Assembly (NCBI GenBank): GCA_016784025.1
Contig: JADHVL010000012.1
Location: 62,001 to 126,000 of the forward strand
Length of the DNA: 64,000 bases
Reading direction: 5' to 3'
DNA from: Fidelibacterota bacterium
GTDB taxonomy: Bacteria; Fidelibacterota; UBA8477; JABMPR01
Part shown: positions 30,001 through 37,825 of the stretch, piece after piece
Numbering within the stretch: position 1 is the first letter of the stretch
How the letters are laid out: each line of letters begins with the position of its first letter
Program-made: the position numbers and the translations under genes
The notes under the pieces: model-generated
The model's input: the letters and a program-made list of their open reading frames with translations, nothing else
What the model was told of the DNA's origin: nothing
Database searches by the model: none

Positions 30001-30530
30001 ACTGATGGCCATCCAGCAGGAGGCCATGATTCTTCTAGATGACTCATAGCAGGGTATTCACTTGTTAAATTGGAATAACCTTCAACAGGATAGAGACCCC
30101 ATTCCACGTCACCAAGAAGGCTACGATCCATCTCCTCTCGATAACTGGTTTGCAGATAATAAAGGATGTGGTGATCATTCTGGATAACCTGAGCCCAATC
30201 TGTGAGAGGAATGGTATCGATAGCTGTGGTTGAATCATCTTCTATATAAACCTTGGCTCCCAGAAGTAGACCAATACCATCAACCATTTTTGTACCTGTT
30301 GAGTTGTTTGGCCATCGGGATACATTGGGTTTCTGCCAGGCGGATAGTTCAGTAGTATTCTGGAAGTACATCAAGACCCGATTACCGGTCATATAGCCTT
30401 CCCTTTCAAATTCTGGATCCCCAGCTGGATCGATGGGTCCTATAAAGGGTCGACCCTGAGCCAGGAGACTGCTTGTTCCCATAGCAAGGATCGCAATTAA
30501 TAACAACAGGAGATATGGACGAATTCTCAT
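27012..30530 (-). CDS. Large T9SS-secreted protein paired with the TonB receptor
   Basis: This 1172-residue protein starts with a signal peptide (about 1-25) and ends with a T9SS-type sorting domain (about 1075-1172, VVPNPYIVTN ... AAGMYLYHIEATG ... TGKFAVIK). The middle is poorly conserved but contains a fibronectin-III-like stretch (about 585-715, LTWDDIADTRTRDPFVGNANDF ... YYYAVVAYDYG) and acidic, Asp-rich loops (DNDDDGLLNERRDN, DADEDQDWEDG, DANGDG) that could bind calcium. It contains no recognisable glycosidase motif and no SusD-like TPR. It lies 9 bases after the TonB receptor gene and before the PorV-like gene. Its place suggests a surface partner of the receptor. Function unknown. Confidence 0.75.
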   Translation of the reverse strand: MRIRPYLLLLLIAILAMGTSSLLAQGRPFIGPIDPAGDPEFEREGYMTGNRVLMYFQNTTELSAWQKPNVSRWPNNSTGTKMVDGIGLLLGAKVYIEDDSTTAIDTIPLTDWAQVIQNDHHILYYLQTSYREEMDRSLLGDVEWGLYPVEGYSNLTSEYPAMSHLEESWPPAGWPSVDYALKWPGEWNGRFGRGVTYADMETYFVVNDAQDQEYIGSRSPLVKYFPKPDMMIQSTATQQPGAPWGGLGLRVAQRGFQWNNPQARDAIFWEYTIANTSDYDLLEVAFGYWVDNAIGHSQAGGPSSSDGDDEKGYFDDELDMSYSWDVSGRGVGNIKTGTMGFAYLESPGVPNDFLDNDDDGLLNERRDNEPAAIVGPLASIDNLEKFLDFYNLSESDLRDHWDADEDQDWEDGIDANGDGIYQVTEYYGDDVGLDGVGPGELNYFGPDFGECDHMPSFQEGVGCEPNFNLTDVSESDMVGLTAFQMFPVPSHSTSNTTTWFKNDQAMWELISADSLEEYTTNTSNLIEVFASGPFPLQQGLTERISMSELHSYDDLDGLNDDDHRAPALYELKKIVQVIYEKDYRFAQPPKMPTLTATAGDGKVILTWDDIADTRTRDPFVGNANDFEGYKIYRSTDKFLADPETITDGFGQPTFKTSIFQCDLKDGKQGFTDFGLLNGTAYYLGSETGLSHRYIDNSVQNGRTYYYAVVAYDYGAPDVGPGISPSENNAVIELDEAEEVRSYGKNVAILTPRQTAAGYAQPDLSMEESESLLGTGTVTPQILSNASLKKNHTYIVTFESDTIKQLDTYDHGTFYSTSGFSVLDESDSNRVVYSENIDHYSGNNILSYKVDSLQTGQGYAAFVTINPDGVSSDVFDGLQVEIDPGLLIPAYSYARSDWLRGNGLINIVPTKFESRMLAWDYDIIFTDNDSAYVGIARTGTVRDVNHGSIGSDSLLWREPFNFYVLNTSFVDTNNMHDKFDMVVYDVNDDGVFNKFDDKILVGVQKGDRWRATAFEINFKFVTESTFPEAEDVYQVKFDRPFFETDSIRFTVNTIEELDMVNLDTKMDSIQVVPNPYIVTNMMETSVANPFLNQRRKIMFTHIPAECVINIFTVSGTLVDRIEVNNADPENGIVHWDMLTREGLEIAAGMYLYHIEATGPGAHETRTGKFAVIK

Positions 30531-30539
30531 TGCATCCTC

Positions 30540-33248
30540 CTAAAAGGTGAGGCCAACGCCAAGTTTGATCTGGCGTGGGGCACTAAAGGCTGAGGGGTCT
30601 TGGTAATTCTCACTGTACTCGAAAAAATCTTCCTTAAAGTTAGAAAGATCAGCATCAGTGACGATGGCTGTGTAGGCACGTCCAGTTTCGCCATTCACCC
30701 AGTTTTCATTTAATCTATCAAACAGGTTATAAACAGACAGATCAAACTTGAGACTCATACCGCTCAAGAGTTTCATCTTGTAATAGGCTGTCAAATCCGC
30801 ATGATACTTAATGGGACGATAATCATTGTTTGGATAAAGATTCACACGAGCCAGAATACTCTCACCCTGGGGTGAGAATGTATAGGGGGCTCCAGAATTA
30901 AAATATCCAGTCACTGATATGCCATAATGAGGACCGACATACCCGATGGTTCCATTGAGGGTGTGCCTTTGATCCCAACTCATTGGAATAAACTTATTAA
31001 CTGGATCCTGGCTGGAACCGGCTCGGTCAAATGCCTGTGTGGGAGAGTCAGCGTTTCCCCGGGTATATTGCAACGTATAATTCAGCCAGATGTTTATTGG
31101 ATTCTGAAACACATCAAATTTGACTTCGAGGCCACGTACATTGCCATAATCCTTATTGGTATATTGACCATACTCAATCTGATTGTAAGTACTTATTACC
31201 TTTGTGCTTAACAGATTGTATATATCCTTATAAAACAGAGAAACCTCCAGTCCCATGCCTGGTCCAACCTCTTGCCATAAACCAATTTCGTAGGCGACTG
31301 TCTTTTCGGCTTCAAGGTTTGAGTTGCCCATCTCGGTTTCATAATCTCCCGGTGCAACTACAAATGAATGATTCTGGTACATAGCATACATGGGTGGTAG
31401 TTGGAAAAAATGACCATAGCTAAAATGCAATATTGCTGCATTTCCCAATTGGTAAGCTAGACCAATTCTGGGGCTGATTTGATAGGTATTCGGTGTACTT
31501 GGATAGGTTGAAGTGCGGGAACTATCTTCCTCAAAGTGGAGTTGATTGGCGGGGTTCCTTAAATCACTTGGATATTTGGTTGCCGGGTCAAACCAATCAT
31601 AACGAATTCCATAGTTGATGACCATTTCATCATATTCCATTTTGTCCTGGATATATCCGGCAAAATCAGACGGATTTACTGAATATACATCCGCGTGGGT
31701 TGAGCTATCCCCGTAAATGATTGGCTCATAGAGAAAGGCTGCAAATTCAGACCCTTCATGAACGTTTCGAATGCTGTGCCATTCGTTGGTAAGCTTGTGC
31801 TGCACAAAATTGGCTCCGGCCTTGATATTATGATGTGAATTTATCTGCCAGGTCACATCGAGTTTGACTCCATTATCAATCATCCAACGTCTACTGTGAT
31901 TTTTATTCTGGCCACCCGTGCTGGCACCGATTCCATAACTGTTCGAAAATATGTCGTTCACATATTTTGGACTTAGAGGATCTTCGTAGAGGTACTCGCC
32001 ATTGTAGGTATCCATGGATGAAAGTTTTAATTCATAAAATAGACTGTTGGTTAGGAGATGATTTAGTTGAAAAACTGTAAAATTTGATTCGCGATAATTG
32101 CTGGCCATTCCAAGGGGATTATATCTTGAGCCATGATCATAGCCATCCCAGCGATCATTATTAATAGAATGCAGGAGCGAAAATTTGAGTCCACCACTGA
32201 GATTAAAGACCAATTTTCCCAGGAATGAGCGGTTGAGAGAACCGTTCATGGGCACCAGGATGCTATCTCCTGTGTTCTGTGTGATCCAGGCTGTGCTGTC
32301 TTCAGCAGTGTAGTCACTGTAGTCATCCACATTATACCTGGTGATACCATTGAGGTGATTGCGATTGTGCTGATACCGTGTATTCACGAAAAAGGTGATT
32401 CTGTCACCCAGGATAGGACCACTCAGTTGAAATTTATAATCTTCGTTTTGATTTACGGGACGTGAGTTTATGCCTTTAAAAATGTGATCATTTCCCGTCT
32501 TGTAATTTGCCAGGCCTGTATAAAATGATCCATGAAAATCTTTGCTACCATCTTTTGTGACTGCGTTTACCACACCACTCATGGCGCGACCATATTCAGC
32601 GTTAAACGTACCGGTAATTACTTCCAGATCCTTGATAGATTCTGGTTCAATCTCTACTGAAGCATATTGTCCACCAAAGGTTTCATCAACTGAAACACCA
32701 TCGATGAGGTATGATACTTCGGTAGATCGGCCACCTCTGAAGTGACCATCTACAACACCTGCCTGCATGTTTACAACTGCACCCAGGTTTTCCACAGGTA
32801 GAATTTCCAATTGTTCTGATGAAATATTCTTAATAGTTCCAGTCTGATCTTTCTTCATGGCCATGCGTTCGACTTCCACAACCACAACTTCACCTGTAAT
32901 AGTGGCCGTGGACATACGGACATCTACAGGAACCGTTCTATTAATTGAAACTGGAATATTCTCAACTATAACAGGTGCATATCCAATCATATCGACACGT
33001 AAGTCATAATGGCCAGGTCGAAGATTCAGGATGTAGTATCTTCCTTCAATATCTGCAGCTGCACCCATTTGTGAATCAAGTATTATGACATTTGCCCCTG
33101 GAAGCGGTTCACCAGTCACATCATCAATGATGGTACCAGCTATTTTCCCTGTCGTCTGTGCGTGAATACCACCCACCAGAAGAAGAGAGAATCCCGCAAC
33201 TGTCAATAGTTTGCGACGGAGTTTACCTAAATCAAATTTCATCATCAT
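30540..33248 (-). CDS. TonB-dependent outer-membrane receptor
   Basis: This 902-residue receptor has a signal peptide (about 1-30), a carboxypeptidase-regulatory-like domain (about 32-115, GKIAGTIIDDVTGEPLPGANVIILD), a plug domain (about 140-250, including VSYLIDGVSVDETFGGQYASVEIEPESIKDLEVITG in part) and a 22-strand type barrel to the C-terminus (KLGVGLTF). It would take up oligosaccharides with energy from TonB-ExbBD, none of which is encoded in the window. The CarboxypepD_reg start resembles SusC-type receptors, but no SusD gene follows; the next gene is the 1172-residue T9SS protein. A stable hairpin lies just upstream. Confidence 0.93.
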   Translation of the reverse strand: MMMKFDLGKLRRKLLTVAGFSLLLVGGIHAQTTGKIAGTIIDDVTGEPLPGANVIILDSQMGAAADIEGRYYILNLRPGHYDLRVDMIGYAPVIVENIPVSINRTVPVDVRMSTATITGEVVVVEVERMAMKKDQTGTIKNISSEQLEILPVENLGAVVNMQAGVVDGHFRGGRSTEVSYLIDGVSVDETFGGQYASVEIEPESIKDLEVITGTFNAEYGRAMSGVVNAVTKDGSKDFHGSFYTGLANYKTGNDHIFKGINSRPVNQNEDYKFQLSGPILGDRITFFVNTRYQHNRNHLNGITRYNVDDYSDYTAEDSTAWITQNTGDSILVPMNGSLNRSFLGKLVFNLSGGLKFSLLHSINNDRWDGYDHGSRYNPLGMASNYRESNFTVFQLNHLLTNSLFYELKLSSMDTYNGEYLYEDPLSPKYVNDIFSNSYGIGASTGGQNKNHSRRWMIDNGVKLDVTWQINSHHNIKAGANFVQHKLTNEWHSIRNVHEGSEFAAFLYEPIIYGDSSTHADVYSVNPSDFAGYIQDKMEYDEMVINYGIRYDWFDPATKYPSDLRNPANQLHFEEDSSRTSTYPSTPNTYQISPRIGLAYQLGNAAILHFSYGHFFQLPPMYAMYQNHSFVVAPGDYETEMGNSNLEAEKTVAYEIGLWQEVGPGMGLEVSLFYKDIYNLLSTKVISTYNQIEYGQYTNKDYGNVRGLEVKFDVFQNPINIWLNYTLQYTRGNADSPTQAFDRAGSSQDPVNKFIPMSWDQRHTLNGTIGYVGPHYGISVTGYFNSGAPYTFSPQGESILARVNLYPNNDYRPIKYHADLTAYYKMKLLSGMSLKFDLSVYNLFDRLNENWVNGETGRAYTAIVTDADLSNFKEDFFEYSENYQDPSAFSAPRQIKLGVGLTF

Positions 33249-33268
33249 CTACCACTTTACTAAGTAAA

Positions 33269-33300
33269 GGGGGAACGGACTTTAGTAGTCCATCCCCCCC
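33269..33300 (-). terminator. Intercistronic hairpin (possible attenuator) before the TonB receptor
   Basis: On the - strand, a G-run (33294-33300) pairs with CCCCC (33269-33273) and, beyond a small internal loop, GGACT pairs with AGTCC around an ACTAA loop. The next bases are TTTACTTAG. It sits between the CBM9-like gene and the TonB gene and could cause partial termination or stabilise the upstream mRNA. Confidence 0.5.
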
Positions 33301-33330
33301 ACTGTTTATTACTCTATATCAACAACAATC

Positions 33331-35856
33331 TTATTTCATTAAGATCATTTTGTGTGTGCTGGTAAAGTTACCAGCTTCCAAGCGGTACATATAAATACCT
33401 GAAGCAAGAGCTCCGGCCTGGAATTGAATCTCATGAGCACCAGCCTGCTGAACATCGTTCACCAGAACCATTACTTCCTGACCCAAAACATTGTATACAG
33501 TCAATTTCACGAGTTCGGATTGGCCGATTTCGTAATTGATGATTGTACTTGGGTTGAAAGGATTAGGATAGTTTCTGCTCAATGAATATGTCGCAGGTGT
33601 CTCGACATCATCAATACCAACACCACCGGCACTGACAAATGAATGCGACCATACGGCGGTTGTCTGCCAGGCGTTATCAGTATTGGTTGGTGAGCTCATA
33701 ACGTTGCCTTCCCAGGCGCCGCCGCCGTCATTATCATGGATAACTGGTTCCATAATAATACGATCGCCAGCTACTGGCGTATAGCGTGCATCTGTGAAGC
33801 CACTGGCTGATGCCAGTGAGTCCAGGGAAACCTTGGCTTCGAATACATAGTCAGGGTTGAAACCTTCAAAATAGTAGTTTCCATCACCTGTGGTAGCCAT
33901 GGTCAGCTGACCATCAACATCACGAACAAGTGTCTGATCGGTGAAAACCAATTTATAATCTGGTTTGTCTCCGCGATACATGGCGTTATGTCTTGGACCG
34001 GTCCAGTCATAGAGACCAAAGAAGAGCTCAAAGGCATCCATTTCCCACCAGTTGCCTTCTCCAATATAGCCTTCATAGACATTGTCTGTCACTTCAGCTG
34101 CGACGTACATAAAATCATCATCCATAGCTATGTAGAGATTACCTGATGCATCATCATTATCGTCTACAGCACCCCAGATGGCTGAAACACCCCAAGAATT
34201 GGGATCTCCAATAAAGAAAGGAGTTACATCTGTCCATTCATCAAGAAAACCATCAGCAACAAAGTCTGCTGGTGCATCCATTGAAATAGTTGGGATTCCA
34301 AGGGCTGTGTTGGTGTAGGAACTTGGTGAGAAACCAGGGTCGCCAACATTTGCAAAGGCATCTGTACATGATACAGCATAGTAGTATTCAACAGGAGCAT
34401 CATCTGTAGCTACATAAAGGTAATGTACTACACTTGGTGCACCTTCCAGGTGACCTGCTACAAGAACGTCTACTGCAGGATCTTCAACATCAGTAATTGG
34501 AGACATGCTGGCATAGACTGTATAAGTTTCACCTTCTTCAGTAGGTACATCTTCCCAGGTAACCAGATTATAGTTGGTTCCAGGTAAAGCACTTACGTTT
34601 TCCACTGGTGGTGGAGGATCAGTATCCAGACCACCCCAATTGACAAGAAACATATCATCAAAGGCATAATCTGCTGGAGGTCCAGCCCATGTGGATCCTA
34701 CAATAACAGCCTTCACTGTGGCTGTACCTGCTGGGATAACCAATTGGATAGAATGTTTTTCCCATTCAGTAGTCACGTCGGGCAAACCGATTTCGTGATC
34801 AACCTTGTTACCATCGGCATCGTATGTTTCGAATTTCAGTGCTGCAGAACTACCTTCAGTTACGACTGCTGAAATGTCTTTAACATATCCACCGAACTCC
34901 CAGGTTTCTCCAACAGCGGCTGGATGATCACTCTCTTCATAAATAACGGTCCACTGAGAATCCCCTGATGTAGTGATTTTTCCATATTTGGTACCAGTAT
35001 AAGCACCAGCGGCATCATCTTCAATGGTGGCTGTAGCACCATCTGCAGAGGCTACTCCCCAACCAAAAGCATCATCTTGAACATCTGCAAATTCAAAACC
35101 AGGATTGTCCAATTCATTTCTGGAACCAGTCAGCTTGAAATCATCAAAAATAACTGATCCAGTAACTACATCGCCAACACCACTTCCGCTAACAGAGAAC
35201 TCAAGGGCATAGCCTTTGATACGATCTTTATCCAACGCGAGGTTACCAGGAGTTCCTGACCAACCGGTGTGAGTAAATCCAACATTATCCCATGAATCGG
35301 TGCCTTCAAGCACCATGTTCACGGTGTGCCAGCCTGGCTCATCATCCAGGATATAGCTGAATGAATACCAGAATTCACCAAGATCATTATATGATGAATC
35401 TGTAATATCACCATAATCACTCAAGTTTAATCTTAAGTGGACGCGGCCTAATGAATCTTGTGGAACCACGTTATAATATGAGAAGGAGAGGCTGTCATAT
35501 ATTGACCAATCATAAGTTCCCGTGCTGAATGTATCAGGATGGAAGTGCTGAAGTTTGGAGTATCCACCCCAACCTTCAGAATTATGAATACTATAGTCCA
35601 CTCTCATTGCTCCGGTACCTTCTAAAACGATGTCGGTAACGTAGCTGGTTTCAATCCAGCCAAGAGCTGGATCGGCGTTTGTGCTAATTGCATAGTGACC
35701 AGGAGGATTTGTATCTGCTCCACCCTCTGTCACTGGTTCGTACCATTCCCAATAGTTGGTGTCAGCAGGGGCGGCATCCATATTATTGATGACCTGTGCA
35801 TGACCCACAACCATGAGGAGCATAAAAACCATGCTAAAACGTAACACTGTCTTCAT
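33331..35856 (-). CDS. T9SS-secreted CBM9-like carbohydrate-binding protein
   Basis: The product has about 841 residues from the preferred ATG, which has AAGGAGGT six bases upstream; the frame also opens at 35889. A signal peptide (MKTVLRFSMVFMLLMVVGHAQ) precedes two jelly-roll domains of CBM4/CBM11-like type (about 25-240 and 245-410), a fibronectin-like region (about 415-520), a CBM9-like domain (about 535-745; DDFMYVAAEVTDN ... WWEMDAFELFFGLYD) and a T9SS sorting domain (about 760-841, SLSRNYPNPFNPSTIINYEI ... SGIYMYRLEAG ... KMILMK). No catalytic motif is visible. It probably binds glucan at the surface, acting as the glycan-capture protein that a SusD/SusE would supply in Bacteroidetes. 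It lies early in the operon, after the SSS transporter. Confidence 0.85.
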   Translation of the reverse strand: MKTVLRFSMVFMLLMVVGHAQVINNMDAAPADTNYWEWYEPVTEGGADTNPPGHYAISTNADPALGWIETSYVTDIVLEGTGAMRVDYSIHNSEGWGGYSKLQHFHPDTFSTGTYDWSIYDSLSFSYYNVVPQDSLGRVHLRLNLSDYGDITDSSYNDLGEFWYSFSYILDDEPGWHTVNMVLEGTDSWDNVGFTHTGWSGTPGNLALDKDRIKGYALEFSVSGSGVGDVVTGSVIFDDFKLTGSRNELDNPGFEFADVQDDAFGWGVASADGATATIEDDAAGAYTGTKYGKITTSGDSQWTVIYEESDHPAAVGETWEFGGYVKDISAVVTEGSSAALKFETYDADGNKVDHEIGLPDVTTEWEKHSIQLVIPAGTATVKAVIVGSTWAGPPADYAFDDMFLVNWGGLDTDPPPPVENVSALPGTNYNLVTWEDVPTEEGETYTVYASMSPITDVEDPAVDVLVAGHLEGAPSVVHYLYVATDDAPVEYYYAVSCTDAFANVGDPGFSPSSYTNTALGIPTISMDAPADFVADGFLDEWTDVTPFFIGDPNSWGVSAIWGAVDDNDDASGNLYIAMDDDFMYVAAEVTDNVYEGYIGEGNWWEMDAFELFFGLYDWTGPRHNAMYRGDKPDYKLVFTDQTLVRDVDGQLTMATTGDGNYYFEGFNPDYVFEAKVSLDSLASASGFTDARYTPVAGDRIIMEPVIHDNDGGGAWEGNVMSSPTNTDNAWQTTAVWSHSFVSAGGVGIDDVETPATYSLSRNYPNPFNPSTIINYEIGQSELVKLTVYNVLGQEVMVLVNDVQQAGAHEIQFQAGALASGIYMYRLEAGNFTSTHKMILMK

Positions 35857-35892
35857 TGTGTAACCTCCTTGTGTTGTTTGTATCTTCATATC

Positions 35893-37500
35893 TTAAGCAA
35901 ATCTTATCCAAAGAGCAAAAATAACCACAACAAGTGTTATTGATGCTATTATATTAATTTTATTCCACTTATCATCCCTGCTATCCATTCTCCTACTGAG
36001 ATCTGTCTGCATCTCAGATGCTGTGGCCAGAGTAAGTCCTGATATTTGTTGTTTATTCGGTACAGCAGTAAACAGGCTGACAATCACCACAACGCCCACA
36101 GAAATAACAAACAGGAAGACAGCAAAATGTAAAAAATTCATGGTGGCGAACCATTCAAAGCTTCCCAGAGAGGTGCCAGATTTCACCATAATCTCCAGAA
36201 TAAATCGTAAGGCTCCCAAAACAGCACCTACGCCCAAAGCGGATATGGCTCCCTGCGAATTCGCCCGACCCCAGAAGACACCCAGTATGAATACTGCCGC
36301 AATAGGTGGACTGATATAAGCCTGGACACTTTGCAGATAAACGAACAACTGCCCACTCAACATCGTGATGAGTGGAACGGATAGCACGCCCAGCACAACC
36401 ATAACTGTTGTCGCGAGACGACCAACCAGGACCAGCTCCACTTCTGAGGATTCTGGTCTGAAATTTTTATAGAAATCAATGGTGAATAATGTTGAGGTAC
36501 TGTTAAAGACACTGGCCAGTGATGACATCAATGCTGCCAGCAAACTGGCTATAACGATACCCTTGAGTCCTGAAGGCAGCAAATAGCTAGTGACCAGGGT
36601 CGGATATGCCTCATCCCCTGTAGTCCCAAAAAGAGCTGCCGCAATCAAACCCGGTAGGACTAGAATAAAAACTGGCAAAATTTTGAGGAAGCCCGCCAGG
36701 ATGGCCCCTGAGCGGGCATGGTTAATATTCTTTGCGCTCAAAACTCGCTGGACGATAAATTGGTCGGTACACCAATACCAGACTCCCAAAATAGGAGCCC
36801 CAAAAATGATACCTGTCCAGGGGAAATCAGGATGATCAAATGCCTTGAACATTTGAAAATATTCTGGTGGCAGCTTGGCTTGAAGCCCAGTAAAACCTCC
36901 CACCTCATTTAAACCCAGAAGTGTCAAAGCAATGGCTCCACCGATGAGGATGAAGGCCTGGACAAGCTCGGTATAGATAACTGCGCTGAGTCCACCAGCA
37001 ATTGTATAAATTCCTGTAACAATGATCAGTACAACGGCTGAGGTCATCATGTCCCAGCCCAAAATTTTGTTTAGTAACAATCCACCAGCAAAAAGGGTCA
37101 CTGAGATTTTTGTAATGACATAAGCAATGATGGAAACAGAGGTAAGATACATACGACTGGCTTTACCATAACGTCTTTCCAGGAATTCAGGCATGGTGAA
37201 AACACCTGATTTCAAATAGAATGGGACAAAGATCCAACCTAGAAAAAGAACCATGAAGGCGGCCAGCCATTCAAAATGACCTACAGCCAACCCACTGCTC
37301 GAACCAGTGCCAGCCAGACCAATAAAATGTTCACTTGAAATATTCGAAGCAAAAAGAGAGGCACCAATGGCGATCCAGCCCACATTTCTCCCTGCTAGGA
37401 AATATTCGGTGCTGTCATTGGTTCGTCGGGAAAAGTAAATCCCTATTCCAATAACCAGGAGGAAGTATATGATGATGACAGCGAAATCTAGTCCGCTCAT
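35893..37500 (-). CDS. Sodium/solute symporter (SSS family), sugar transporter
   Basis: This protein has about 535 residues from ATG 37500, with about 13-14 hydrophobic helices. Typical SSS elements are YFLAGRNVGWIAIGASLFASNISSEHFIGLAG (helix 1-2 region), PEFLERRYGKASRMYL and ASLLAALMSSLASVFNSTSTLFTIDFYKN. These resemble the sodium/glucose (SGLT) branch more than the other SSS gene here does. The frame extends upstream to 37578, but those codons overlap a better small ORF in another frame. ATG 37500 overlaps the stop of that ORF (ATGA) and has AGG six bases upstream. It is the first large gene of the 30 kb glucan cluster. Confidence 0.9.
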   Translation of the reverse strand: MSGLDFAVIIIYFLLVIGIGIYFSRRTNDSTEYFLAGRNVGWIAIGASLFASNISSEHFIGLAGTGSSSGLAVGHFEWLAAFMVLFLGWIFVPFYLKSGVFTMPEFLERRYGKASRMYLTSVSIIAYVITKISVTLFAGGLLLNKILGWDMMTSAVVLIIVTGIYTIAGGLSAVIYTELVQAFILIGGAIALTLLGLNEVGGFTGLQAKLPPEYFQMFKAFDHPDFPWTGIIFGAPILGVWYWCTDQFIVQRVLSAKNINHARSGAILAGFLKILPVFILVLPGLIAAALFGTTGDEAYPTLVTSYLLPSGLKGIVIASLLAALMSSLASVFNSTSTLFTIDFYKNFRPESSEVELVLVGRLATTVMVVLGVLSVPLITMLSGQLFVYLQSVQAYISPPIAAVFILGVFWGRANSQGAISALGVGAVLGALRFILEIMVKSGTSLGSFEWFATMNFLHFAVFLFVISVGVVVIVSLFTAVPNKQQISGLTLATASEMQTDLSRRMDSRDDKWNKINIIASITLVVVIFALWIRFA

Positions 37501-37544
37501 GCAGAACCTGTAGAATATTTGAGGATTTGATAAATAATTTTCAT
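37497..37544 (-). CDS. Predicted 15-residue leader peptide coupled to the SSS gene
   Basis: An ATG at 37544 has a near-ideal AAGGAG six bases upstream and opens a 15-codon frame (MKIIYQILKYSTGSA) whose TGA overlaps the ATG of the SSS transporter in the form ATGA. The strong ribosome site belongs to this frame, not to the transporter, whose own site is weak. It could set transporter translation by coupling. The peptide has no recognised family. It could also simply reflect an initiation relay with no function for the peptide. Confidence 0.4.
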   Translation of the reverse strand: MKIIYQILKYSTGSA

Positions 37545-37669
37545 TACTTACTCCTTTATTAGTCAAATACCAGACCACTTATGCCATATCCTCCTGAGTC
37601 CAGGGAGCTAGATATATATTATTGGTTTAAAATTGTCGTGGAATTGAAAGGGAGTTGTTTGTATAACAA

Positions 37670-37689
37670 GGGTTTACAAATGTAAATCC
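37670..37689. promoter_or_regulatory. Palindromic operator candidate upstream of the 30 kb glucan cluster
   Basis: GGGTTTACAAATGTAAATCC contains the perfect inverted repeat TTTACA-AA-TGTAAA, with outer GG/CC pairs. On the - strand, the repeat supplies a TTTACA -35-like box followed 15 bases later by TATACA (-10-like). It lies about 125 bases upstream of the leader peptide. The rest of 37545-37825 holds only an AT-rich inverted repeat at 37778-37795 (AATAATAA-TC-TTATTATT), near the end of the regulator gene. Confidence 0.45.
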
Positions 37690-37825
37690 AGATAATTTTT
37701 CGTAAAATATTATCTCAAATTAATTTCCGTTTGGGGAAGTCGAATGACCATAAATCAATGGGATGACTTATTATAGGAATAATAATCTTATTATTATGAT
37801 AACTATGACCAAGTAATGATCAGGT

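Noticed and set aside
27012..30530. A SusD-like function for the 1172-residue protein based on its place after the TonB receptor
   Set aside because: No SusD lipoprotein signal or helical TPR pattern is visible; the protein is beta-rich with a T9SS tail, so only a positional analogy can be claimed.
37561..37600. TGGCAT on the - strand upstream of the SSS gene as a sigma-54 promoter
   Set aside because: No GC occurs at the required -12 position, so a sigma-54 site is not supported for the 30 kb cluster.
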